DNA of 64,000 nucleotides from assembly GCF_018343665.1 (NCBI RefSeq), contig NZ_JAGYPM010000003.1:62001-126000 (forward strand). The letters are read 5' to 3'. Under the pieces are notes generated by a model that saw nothing but the letters and a program-made list of their open reading frames with translations, had not been told where the DNA came from and made no database searches. Shown in pieces: positions 51,337 through 59,193 of the stretch. Each line of letters opens with the position of its first letter. Positions within the stretch are counted from its first letter, which is position 1. Source of the stretch: Cytobacillus citreus (GTDB taxonomy: Bacteria; Bacillota; Bacilli; Bacillales; Cytobacillaceae). The translations under genes were made by a program, and so were the position numbers.

Positions 51337-52474
51337 TTAGCACCCCGTATATTTTTGATTTTAATAGAATCTTTTTTGCCCAATAGTAATGAGGTTTAAT
51401 TTCATTCATCTTATTAGAGAAACTACTTTTCATTACACCAATTGTTCCATTCGCTTGATCAACGATACTTTTGGCATCTAAATATTCTTCATATGTCACT
51501 GTGTTTAAAGCCTGTACAGGTCTGATATGAGTCGGATGAATAATAGTTTTCCCAGTCAAACCGTTAGTTTTATCCATTACAATTTCCCTAATTAATCCGT
51601 CCATATGTTTATCAATTAATTTTGATCGATAATGAATGCCATCCTGACCGTAACGTTCACGAAAAGGTGTTTGCCTTAATTGTGGCTTTAACATTCTTTC
51701 CTTTGAAAAGAAATATTCCCAAACAGGACCAGAGATAACATACGGGTGATCAGAACGTAGAAATATGTTGACGATATCTGAAATACAATCACGGATAACC
51801 GCAATATCATAAACGGTAGTATCAGAATTTCTTCGAATTCCATATAAACCACAAAAATCAGTTGCACCAATTCGAATATTCAATATGAAGTCTTCAAATT
51901 GATCAACAAGTTTTTTTATCGCTAAAAGCTCATCAAGTCTTGTTTCCTTTTCTATAACTTTTTTCGTTTCTAATATTGGTAAAGCATAGAGTTTATACCC
52001 TTCAAGATTAAGCGCTTTTATTTCCTGTAATACTAACCTTCCCTTTTCTGAAGAAAACTTAGGAATAACGATTCCAGTTAAAAGCTCTAATCCGTTATCA
52101 ATTCGGTTTTTTAATCGCACTAACTGGTCATAGTCCCTTATACGAATAAATAGTAGGGGAAGATCGTTCTCATTTAAAAGACCTTTTTCCATGTCTTCTT
52201 TTATGTTATACAGTTCAGCTGCAAGTAGTGATTCAGCCCTCTCTACTTCTTCATCTCCGATTGCATCTTCTAAGCAAATCACCATTGATGTCAGCCCAGA
52301 ATGTTTTTTTGAAAGTAAATCCTGATGAATATTAGGTCTAGTGGCAGGCATATATAGTGTTGCTCCAAGAGCATACGATAAGATTTCTTTACTGGAATTC
52401 TTCGAAAATTCCGTTGGCTTTTTGTAGAAAATCTCATCATGCTCTACATCATGAAGATCTGCAAATAATTTCAT
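51263..52474 (-). CDS. HpcH/HpaI aldolase (CitE-like) of the Ter module
   Basis: 403 aa. TIM-barrel lyase with YMPATRPNI, MVICLEDAIGDEEVERAE (metal Glu/Asp), LFIRIRDYDQL, VIPKFSSEKG, IRIGATDFCGLYGIRR and GLTGKTIIHPTHI. CitE-like enzymes cleave or form C-C bonds on acyl-CoA or keto acids; in Ter loci the product is thought to feed the phosphoribosyltransferases (literature proposal, substrate unknown). First gene of the four-gene operon, SD AAGGAA. Confidence 0.87.
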   Translation of the reverse strand: MKLFADLHDVEHDEIFYKKPTEFSKNSSKEILSYALGATLYMPATRPNIHQDLLSKKHSGLTSMVICLEDAIGDEEVERAESLLAAELYNIKEDMEKGLLNENDLPLLFIRIRDYDQLVRLKNRIDNGLELLTGIVIPKFSSEKGRLVLQEIKALNLEGYKLYALPILETKKVIEKETRLDELLAIKKLVDQFEDFILNIRIGATDFCGLYGIRRNSDTTVYDIAVIRDCISDIVNIFLRSDHPYVISGPVWEYFFSKERMLKPQLRQTPFRERYGQDGIHYRSKLIDKHMDGLIREIVMDKTNGLTGKTIIHPTHIRPVQALNTVTYEEYLDAKSIVDQANGTIGVMKSSFSNKMNEIKPHYYWAKKILLKSKIYGVLNEDYTYIDLLTNEVYASNPQPIKG

Positions 52475-52524
52475 ACATTACACCGTTCCTTAATCATTTA
52501 TAATTGGAAATAGATAATAGGATA

Positions 52525-52640
52525 GATAAACTTAACATCCGCCAAATCCTTTCGACGAATGCCTTAATTTTACCTATGCAATCTTTTTAGCAGGTTTTCA
52601 TCGAAAACTTTACACCCATTTAAGTAAATGGTAAAAAACA
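52525..52640 (+). repeat. Dispersed element R1, copy 6 (diverged)
   Basis: ATAAACTTAACATCCGCCAAATCCTTTCGACGAATGCCTTAATTTTAC, then TATGCAATC and TTTTAGCAGG. The hairpin is degraded. It lies between the aldolase operon start and the terC terminator. Confidence 0.7.
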
Positions 52641-52666
52641 CTTATACATCCAATTATCTAAAAAGA

Positions 52667-52694
52667 AAGGGAGCGGACAAATGTCTGTTCCCTT
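52667..52694 (-). terminator. Terminator of terD-terC
   Basis: 13-bp stem AAGGGAGCGGACA / TGTCTGTTCCCTT with two G-T pairs, then TTTCTTTTT on the minus strand. Confidence 0.8.
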
Positions 52695-52725
52695 GGTAAA
52701 AAATCATTTAATTTGATCGTTCTCT

Positions 52726-53493
52726 TTATTCACCAGCAGCTTCTTTCTTCTTATTCATAAAGTGAACAACGAAAGTTGCTGCAAAAGTAACAAGTAATAT
52801 GATGAAGAAATAAATAGGTTCGATTTCGATTCCGATTACACCTAATAGCATTTTAACAGCGATGATTAGAATAAGAATATACGCAGAAGTTTCAAGCTCA
52901 GGAACTCTATCGATTAGCTTTAAGAAAACACCGGCAACTCCACGCATCATCAAGACGCCTATCATTCCTCCCAATAACAAGACCCAAACTTCCTCACTGA
53001 TACCAAAGGCTGCTAATACACTATCAACGGAAAATGCAATATCCATAAGCTCTACAGCTGCTATAGTTCCCCAGAAAGTACCGAAAAGGCGAATTAATAA
53101 GCCACCTTTATTAATTCCTTCAGCTTCTTCTTCCTCAGCATCAGCTTCCTTTTTCTTATCCATGAAATATTTAATTGAAAGCCATGCTAGGTAACCAGCA
53201 CCTAAAACCTTAACCCACCATAATTTAATTAAATATACTCCGACACCAATCGCAATAAAACGGAATATATATGCTCCAAGCAAACCGTAGAACAGTGCTT
53301 TCTTGCGCTGTTTTTCTGGCAAATGTTTAACCATAACTGCAAGGACCAGGGCATTATCCGCTGATAAAAGTCCTTCCATTATTACAAGTGTCCCAATTAA
53401 TCCCCAGCTTACTGGATCTGTTAAAACTGTTACCCACATATCCCAATCAAAAAATTGGGCATAGGTATTTATAATACCTTCAATAATAGTCAT
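52726..53493 (-). CDS. yceF: TerC family integral membrane protein (YceF-like)
   Basis: 255 aa from the ATG at 53493 (MTIIEGIINTYAQFF) behind AGGAGG; upstream residues of the frame are unlikely. About seven TM helices with conserved acids in LSADNALVLAVMVKHLP and MDIAFSVDSVLAAFG, and a charged loop (MDKKKEADAEEEEAEG). TerC proteins are linked to Mn/metal export and to metallation of secreted enzymes, and form membrane complexes with TerD in Ter systems. Follows terD by 75 nt. Confidence 0.93.
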   Translation of the reverse strand: MTIIEGIINTYAQFFDWDMWVTVLTDPVSWGLIGTLVIMEGLLSADNALVLAVMVKHLPEKQRKKALFYGLLGAYIFRFIAIGVGVYLIKLWWVKVLGAGYLAWLSIKYFMDKKKEADAEEEEAEGINKGGLLIRLFGTFWGTIAAVELMDIAFSVDSVLAAFGISEEVWVLLLGGMIGVLMMRGVAGVFLKLIDRVPELETSAYILILIIAVKMLLGVIGIEIEPIYFFIILLVTFAATFVVHFMNKKKEAAGE

Positions 53494-53567
53494 TCGTGTA
53501 TGTTCCTCCTGAAAATACGTGTCTTTTATTATGTGCTTGAAACAAAAAGTCAAACGACTTTATTCTA

Positions 53568-54149
53568 TTATCCAACCTGCAACCCAAAATCTTTTGCTAA
53601 TGCAGCTAAACCGCCTTGATATCCACTACCATTGGCACTAAATTTCCATTCTCCATTGTGTCTATAGAGTTCACCAACAACAAGTGCGGTTTCAATTGAG
53701 AAGTCTTCTCCTAAATCATAGCGAATAAGCTCCTCACCAGTATCTTCACTTATAATGCGGGCATAGGCATTTGAAACTTGGCCAAAGTTTTGATTACGTG
53801 CTTCACCTTCGTGAATAGTTATTGTGAAAGTAATTCGCTGAATATTAGAAGGAACATTCGCTAAGTTAATTTTTACTTGCTCGTCATCTCCTTCTCCTTC
53901 ACCTGTACGGTTGTCTCCTGTATGTACCACGGAACCATTTCCGCCATTTGTGTTGTTATAGAAAACGAAGTCAATATCTGATGTAACTTTTCCATTATCC
54001 CCGAGTAGGAAAACAGAAGAATCTAAATCAAAATCATGTCCACCATCATATTTATTAACATCCCAGCCTAATCCTACTATTACTTTAGATAAACCAGGAT
54101 TAGTTTTTGTTAAATCTACTTTTTGACCTTTTGATAAACTGATTGCCAT
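53568..54149 (-). CDS. TerD family stress protein (YceE-like), copy 1
   Basis: 193 aa. [32 protein letters not shown], Ca-binding [12 protein letters not shown] and [15 protein letters not shown] loops, end [18 protein letters not shown]. Standard length. First gene of terD-terC. It is preceded by a perfect TGAAAC-N16-CGTA ECF-sigma promoter, in line with B. subtilis yceC-H, which belongs to the envelope-stress regulons. Confidence 0.94.
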   Translation of the reverse strand: MAISLSKGQKVDLTKTNPGLSKVIVGLGWDVNKYDGGHDFDLDSSVFLLGDNGKVTSDIDFVFYNNTNGGNGSVVHTGDNRTGEGEGDDEQVKINLANVPSNIQRITFTITIHEGEARNQNFGQVSNAYARIISEDTGEELIRYDLGEDFSIETALVVGELYRHNGEWKFSANGSGYQGGLAALAKDFGLQVG

Positions 54150-54185
54150 ATTCTTTAGCCTCCATTTAATAGATTACTTATTATC

Positions 54186-54211
54186 TACGATGTTTCTTGA
54201 AAAAGGTTTCA
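54186..54211 (-). promoter_or_regulatory. ECF-sigma promoter of terD-terC
   Basis: Minus strand TGAAAC (54211-54206), 16-nt spacer, CGTA (54189-54186), about 37 nt before the start codon. Same pattern as in front of spo0M (15726). Confidence 0.8.
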
Positions 54212-54242
54212 CGATTATCTAAAAAAATTTCTTCTGTTTCAA

Positions 54243-54848
54243 TTAACTCATCCACTTTGGCGGAGTATTTTTATCCCAATAAATCGTGCCGAGCTCGTGG
54301 TGTGCCTGAAATTGATCATGGTGAGTATGATAATGGAAATTAAACCAATAACCTTGCTGTGGTGGATGATCTCTTCTTACATGAAAACGAATGATATCCT
54401 CGTTTGTTAATTCATTTGTGATATGAAATATTTTTTCTGAATTTCCTCCTTTTGGACTTTCAGAAACAGTTAAATAAGCTAATTGATCTTCAGGATGCTG
54501 TGAAGCAACCATTTGGATCGCCTTTTCAATATTTGGGAAAATCACCTCTGAAAACTCATTTTCAATAACAGGTTTTATTTTAGACCCAAACTTTGTAAAT
54601 GATTGTATTTCTGCTTCATACAACATTTGTTTAATAAAATCATCTTTACTAGTATATCCATCATCTTCAGAAATTGAAGATAAATTCTTTATTTCTGCCT
54701 TATTATCTGTAGGGGTTTCTATAATATCCCTTTTTGAGGACTTCTCTGCATTTGAATGATCATATAGAAAAGCTTGTGAAGGTGTAACTAAACCAAATGT
54801 CAAAATGGAAACCATAACGACAAATGATTGTCGAAGCCATTTTGGCAT
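54243..54848 (-). CDS. ypjP: YpjP family protein
   Basis: 201 aa. Signal peptide (1-26: WLRQSFVVMVSILTFGLVTPSQAF), a polar spacer, then the YpjP domain with QMLYEAEIQSFTKFGSKIKPVIENEFSE and the His-rich end HFHYHTHHDQFQAHHELGTIYWDKNTPPKWMS. The histidines may bind metal. Secreted, unknown function. In B. subtilis ypjP lies close to thyB-dfrA. Confidence 0.88.
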   Translation of the reverse strand: MPKWLRQSFVVMVSILTFGLVTPSQAFLYDHSNAEKSSKRDIIETPTDNKAEIKNLSSISEDDGYTSKDDFIKQMLYEAEIQSFTKFGSKIKPVIENEFSEVIFPNIEKAIQMVASQHPEDQLAYLTVSESPKGGNSEKIFHITNELTNEDIIRFHVRRDHPPQQGYWFNFHYHTHHDQFQAHHELGTIYWDKNTPPKWMS

Positions 54849-54866
54849 GTAACATCCCTCCTTCTA

Positions 54867-56051
54867 CTACTTTTTAACTATTGACTTTAATATCCCTGAC
54901 TTCTCTATATTGAAGATTGCTTTTTTCAATTTTTCCTCAGACTGGACGAGTGCAATTCGGACAAAGCCTTCTCCCCAAGACCCGAATGCATTTCCAGGTG
55001 TAACAACCACATTCGCTTTCTTAATTAATTCAATCGCAAAACTTTTCGAGGAAAATCCTTGAGGAATTTCTGCCCATATAAACATAGAGGCCTTAGGCAA
55101 GCTCACCTGCCAGCCAATTTCTTGCAGCCCTTCTACAAGAACATCCCTTCTGCTCTTATAAATAGCACGCAAGTCATTTAAAAAATCAGATTCCTTTGTT
55201 AATGCCTTAGCGGCTGCTGTTTGTATTGGAAAAAATACTCCATAATCAATATTCGTTTTGAATTTTGAGAGCATCGAAATGATAGTAGGATTTCCTGCAG
55301 CATAAGCTATTCGACATCCGGCCATGTTAAAGCTTTTTGATAAGGAATTCATTTCGATTCCAACTTCCATGGCTCCTTCAATAGATAAAAAGCTGATGGG
55401 TCTTTCTTCGTAGTACAGCTCAGAATAGGCAAAATCATGTAAAATAACAATATTATTTTTTCTCGCAAACTCTATTGCTTCTTCAAAAAATGCTTTCGTT
55501 CCCATTGCAGGAACAGGATTACCAGGAAAATTTAATATCATTAATTTTGCCTTTTTAGAAATTTCCTCTGGGATTTCTGAAAAATCAGGAAGAAATTGTT
55601 TCTCTGATTTTAATGGCAATGGAAATAAACAAGCTCCAGCCATATGTATACCGGTTTCATACGCCGTATATCCTGGATCCGGAACTAGCACATAATCCCC
55701 AGGATTACACAGTACCATTGGTAAATGAACTAATCCATCCTGAGACCCCATTAAAAGTAATATTTCTTCTGCCTGGTTGAGCTTTACCCCAAAGCTTCGA
55801 GCATAATAGGAACTAACTGCTTGATGAAATTCATCAGTTCCTTTTAATGAATAGCCGTATAAATTAGGGTTTAGCGATAATTCAGAAATCGTTTCAGCTA
55901 CTATTGCAGGTGGAGGTGTATCAGGACTTCCAACACTTAAATCGACTACTTCTTCACCTGCAGAAAGCTTTAGTTTTTTATAATAGGATAACTCAGAGAA
56001 TATACTCTCCTGAAAAGAATTCATTCTGTCTGCCATAGATATCTTCATCAT
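54867..56051 (-). CDS. Class I/II PLP aminotransferase
   Basis: 394 aa. VDLSVGSPDTPPP, YGYSLKGTDEFHQAVSSYYARSFG, PDPGYTAYETG, NFPGNPVPAMG, HDFAYSELYY and PLP-Lys in NSLSKSFNMAGCRIAYAAG; Arg near the end in EGFVRIAL. It belongs to the AlaT/DapC/PatA-like group. The amino donor and product cannot be fixed: alanine, N-acetyl-diaminopimelate or methionine-salvage aminotransferases are all possible. SD AGGGAAG. It precedes ypjP by 18 nt and may be co-transcribed with it. Confidence 0.87.
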   Translation of the reverse strand: MMKISMADRMNSFQESIFSELSYYKKLKLSAGEEVVDLSVGSPDTPPPAIVAETISELSLNPNLYGYSLKGTDEFHQAVSSYYARSFGVKLNQAEEILLLMGSQDGLVHLPMVLCNPGDYVLVPDPGYTAYETGIHMAGACLFPLPLKSEKQFLPDFSEIPEEISKKAKLMILNFPGNPVPAMGTKAFFEEAIEFARKNNIVILHDFAYSELYYEERPISFLSIEGAMEVGIEMNSLSKSFNMAGCRIAYAAGNPTIISMLSKFKTNIDYGVFFPIQTAAAKALTKESDFLNDLRAIYKSRRDVLVEGLQEIGWQVSLPKASMFIWAEIPQGFSSKSFAIELIKKANVVVTPGNAFGSWGEGFVRIALVQSEEKLKKAIFNIEKSGILKSIVKK

Positions 56052-56279
56052 ACTTCCCTCACTATATACGCTATCAATGCTATTATTCTATTATACTTTC
56101 TATTACGGAAAAATGGAAAAATGGTTTCGTTTTTTTTTATAAAAATAAATAGATAATAAAAAAGACCTATTTTTTAATTCACTATTTTCAGTTGTTTGAA
56201 TAGATCTTTTAATTTTTGAGAATAGTAAGATAAAATATCCATATATCTTAATAAAGATCATTTGAAAGGGGTAATATTG

Positions 56280-56357
56280 GTGGATTGGAATGTTGTCTTT
56301 GTAATTATTTCCTTTATTATGCTTGGCTATTTTGTATATCTTTCCATTGCTGATTAA
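56280..56357 (+). CDS. Putative 25-aa single-TM peptide
   Basis: The GTG at 56280 lies 8 nt behind AAAGGGG; TAA at 56355. The peptide (MDWNVVFVIISFIMLGYF, then VYLSIAD) is one membrane helix with short polar ends, like small regulatory or KdpF-type membrane peptides. Too short for firm support. Confidence 0.45.
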   Translation: MDWNVVFVIISFIMLGYFVYLSIAD

Positions 56358-56391
56358 AAGAAAAGACTTGCTAAACTATAATTTTATTTTT

Positions 56392-56528
56392 ATTAGAAAA
56401 ACTTGGCGTTCGCCAAGTCCTTTTTGGCGAATGTCTTAGTTTTTCTTATGCGATCTTACTTAGCAGATATTTACTTGAAAACACACTTTACTTTAGTACG
56501 TTAATAAACTTAAACTTTCCTATTAGCT
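56392..56528 (+). repeat. Dispersed element R1, copy 7
   Basis: ATTAGAAAAACTTGGC-GTTC-GCCAAGTCCTTTTTGGCGAATGTC to CTTTCCTATTAGCTA, nearly identical to copies 1 and 2. It directly follows the 25-aa ORF. Confidence 0.9.
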
Positions 56529-56592
56529 AACATAACCCAAAGCAAAGAAGAATATTGGTACAAATACCCTTTTTTTTCCGCTTTGGGTCATA

Positions 56593-57369
56593 TTATTTCT
56601 TAATAACACCGAAATGAAACTTAGCTGTTTTCCGTATCATCACTTCAAAATTATACATTCCAAATCTTGAACTCCGGTAATAGTCTTTTAAAACTACACG
56701 TTCCTTTGCGACTCTTAGTGCCTCTTCTATTAATTCATGAGTTATGTCCTCATAAACAGCAAATCGGCTCAATGCCTTTATACCATCAGATTCAAGAATT
56801 TGTTCTTCAAACATCGGGTCAAAATAAACACAATCAAAGCATTTATCAGGAAGATCCTTTAAATAGGATAAAGAGAGTCCATTTATTACTCTTATTCTTC
56901 CCATCGCCTCGTTCATGGCCGGGATTCCGGAATCCCATGATACTAGACCCTTTTCTACCATATAGGAAATAAAAGGATTTCCTTCAACCCCTGTTACATT
57001 CCCCTCTTTTCCTACGACGAAGCTTGCTACAATACTATCTGATGCAAGTCCCAATGTACAATCAAGCAGAGTTTTTCCTGATTGAAGACATGAGGCTTCA
57101 ATAAATGGATCATGTTCGTCTTTAGAAATTCGTTTTATACGGAACATAGCGGAGTTCGGATGAAAAAAGAACGGATTCTTCTCAAGATAAGGATATAGTT
57201 CAAGCCTTTCTTTCCCTACGACTATACAATCATCCTCTTCTAGTTCTTGAATATTTTCAATTGCTCGCTTTCTTCTTTCGATAAAACGGCTATTTAATTC
57301 CTTCGAGATTTTGATTGCTTGAGCAGTCATTGTTTCATTTGTTCTACCTGCTGTTGTAATGATCATTTC
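56593..57369 (-). CDS. ypiP: Class I SAM-dependent methyltransferase (YpiP, RsmJ-like)
   Basis: 258 aa from the ATG at 57369, behind AGGTGAA. SAM motifs: LLDCTLGLASDSIVASFVVG (motif I, atypical), VTGVEGNPFISYMVEKGL, and CVYFDPMFEEQ (motif IV, DPMF like the rRNA m2G methyltransferase RsmJ). A nucleic-acid substrate is likely but unproven. In B. subtilis ypiP is beside yphP, as here. A 9-bp inverted repeat ACCCAAAGC/GCTTTGGGT with a 34-nt loop follows the gene. Confidence 0.85.
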   Translation of the reverse strand, partial: EMIITTAGRTNETMTAQAIKISKELNSRFIERRKRAIENIQELEEDDCIVVGKERLELYPYLEKNPFFFHPNSAMFRIKRISKDEHDPFIEASCLQSGKTLLDCTLGLASDSIVASFVVGKEGNVTGVEGNPFISYMVEKGLVSWDSGIPAMNEAMGRIRVINGLSLSYLKDLPDKCFDCVYFDPMFEEQILESDGIKALSRFAVYEDITHELIEEALRVAKERVVLKDYYRSSRFGMYNFEVMIRKTAKFHFGVIKK

Positions 57370-57401
57370 GTTCACCTGTAATTTATTATTTATATAAAGA
57401 A

Positions 57402-57423
57402 AAGGACATCATACGATATCCTT
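57402..57423 (-). terminator. Terminator of brxA
   Basis: AAGGACATC-ATAC-GATATCCTT followed on the minus strand by TTCTTT. It separates brxA from ypiP. Confidence 0.7.
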
Positions 57424-57440
57424 CTCCTTCTCTATCATTA

Positions 57441-57875
57441 TTAGCAATTAGCATCAAATGCGGCAAGCAAATTTTCCATGATCGCTTCCATCGAATGATC
57501 TTCAATATCATGACGATGGATAAAGTGTACTACTTCTTTACCTTTTAATAATGCCATAGAAGGGGAAGATGGTTCATAGCCTTCAAAGTATTCTCTCATT
57601 TTTGCTGTTGCTTCTTTTTCTTGTCCTGCAAACACTGTTACTAAATGATTAGGCTTCTTATCCGTTCTTAATACTGCTTGGGTTGCCGCAGGTCGTGCTA
57701 AGCCAGCCGCACAGCCGCAGACAGAGTTAATAACGACAAGTGTAGTCCCTTCTACGCTTTCCATAAATTGATCTACCTCATCAGAACTCAACAATTCATT
57801 AAAGCCAGCTTGAACGAGTTCCTGTCTCATCGGTTTAACCATTTGCTTCATATATTCTTCATATGCCATTGACAT
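57441..57875 (-). CDS. brxA: Bacilliredoxin BrxA (YphP)
   Basis: 144 aa from the ATG at 57875, behind GGGAGG, exactly the length of B. subtilis YphP. The unusual thioredoxin-like active site is CGC (VVINSVCGCAAGLARPAATQAV), then FAGQEKEATAKMREYF and PSSPSMALLKGKEVVHFI (cis-Pro). It removes bacillithiol from S-bacillithiolated proteins after oxidative stress. Sequence agreement with YphP is high throughout, as I remember it. Confidence 0.95.
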   Translation of the reverse strand: MSMAYEEYMKQMVKPMRQELVQAGFNELLSSDEVDQFMESVEGTTLVVINSVCGCAAGLARPAATQAVLRTDKKPNHLVTVFAGQEKEATAKMREYFEGYEPSSPSMALLKGKEVVHFIHRHDIEDHSMEAIMENLLAAFDANC

Positions 57876-57964
57876 ATCAGTTCGCCTCCCGTAAATCATT
57901 TGCAAAGATAGCATACTATATTCTATGCCTTACTAGCAAAAATCAATGAGTTAATTATTAGTAT

Positions 57965-59092
57965 TCATTTTTTTCTTGATTCAGTCATTTGCTTCCAAAC
58001 GGACCCTTTTGCTTCTTCACCTTGTTCAATTCTTTCAATCGCAAGTTTTATTTGCAGGCTAACCTCAAATTCTGGATCATTTTCAGCTTCTTTAAGTGCA
58101 GACAATGCAGCCTCATCGCCCACTTCATAAAGGAACATCGCAGCACGCCAACGGACAAGCTTGCTATCATCCTTCAAGGCTTCTATCATGTATGGCATGG
58201 CTTTCTTGAAACCTAAATCTGATAAACAGTCTCCAGCTGTTCTTCTAACGGTTACTGTTTTGTCTTTAAGGGCCAAATATAGAAGTGGAAGAACTTTAAG
58301 GTCTTCAATCATGCCAAGATAAACAGTTGTAAGTCTTCTTATTGAAGCCTTTTCATCATGCAGCGCTTTTTCTAAAACTGGTAGATCTTCAATCGTCGGA
58401 TCATTCATTTGTTCTAATTTTTGATAGCGAATACGCCAATCTGGGTTATTTAAATCATCAAGTTCAACTTTTATTCGCTTATGCGCTAGATTTTGCTGAA
58501 CTTTTTCAGGGTTCTTCGCCTGATCAACAAGCTTTTGCAGGCGATCCTCGGGATATGCAGCTATGAGTTCTTCGATAACATCTTGACCGACTTGTTCGAA
58601 ATCACCATAACGAACGCCAACCTCAACCCATTTACGTTCTAATACAACATTATCCGCTTTGTCCTGCGCTTCTGATAATGCTTTCATGAAAGCAACAGGC
58701 AGTCCAAAACGCCTCTCTTCTGTTCCATCCGTAAGCTTTACTTGCATGGGTATAGCTTTATATTTTTGAAGAAAAACTTTGATTTCACCAAAATGTTCAC
58801 TCACCTTGGAGCGGTTTTCATTATCCTCATCAGTATTTTCCCCAAAAGCCATTCTCACTTGAGGCAAGATGTCCTTCCAGTCATATTTAGCATTCCTTTC
58901 TACAGCTAAAAAGTCGGCTACATGATAAACACCTTTAACCCCATCTATATTTAGGATATCTTGAATTACCTTTGGCGCATCTTCACTTTTATCCATTTTA
59001 TAATTATTGCTCTTTCCCATTGGAAGCTCTTCATCCAAAATAACCTTCATTGTATTCGGACTTGGAGTTGGTTCAATTGATTTTATTCTCAC
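57965..59092 (-). CDS. ypgR: YpgR, NifU-N/HEAT-repeat protein
   Basis: 375 aa. The N-terminal NFU-type scaffold domain (1-85: EPTPSPNTMKVILDEELP...GVYHVADFLAVERN) is followed by a linker and HEAT/PBS-lyase-like repeats (about 240-365: DLPVLEKALHDEKASIRRLTTVYLGMIEDLKVLPLLYLALKDKTVTVRRTAGDCL). It may bind proteins or Fe-S assembly factors; there is no Cys cluster, so it is not itself an Fe-S carrier. Conserved near yphP and ypgQ in B. subtilis. Confidence 0.88.
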   Translation of the reverse strand: MRIKSIEPTPSPNTMKVILDEELPMGKSNNYKMDKSEDAPKVIQDILNIDGVKGVYHVADFLAVERNAKYDWKDILPQVRMAFGENTDEDNENRSKVSEHFGEIKVFLQKYKAIPMQVKLTDGTEERRFGLPVAFMKALSEAQDKADNVVLERKWVEVGVRYGDFEQVGQDVIEELIAAYPEDRLQKLVDQAKNPEKVQQNLAHKRIKVELDDLNNPDWRIRYQKLEQMNDPTIEDLPVLEKALHDEKASIRRLTTVYLGMIEDLKVLPLLYLALKDKTVTVRRTAGDCLSDLGFKKAMPYMIEALKDDSKLVRWRAAMFLYEVGDEAALSALKEAENDPEFEVSLQIKLAIERIEQGEEAKGSVWKQMTESRKK

Positions 59093-59193
59093 GGTATATT
59101 CACCCTTTACACTATCATCAGCTTAGTAACTAAAACTATTTTATCATATTGTAGTGAAAGAGAAGGAATTTGAAGCATTTCTAACGTTTCTTT

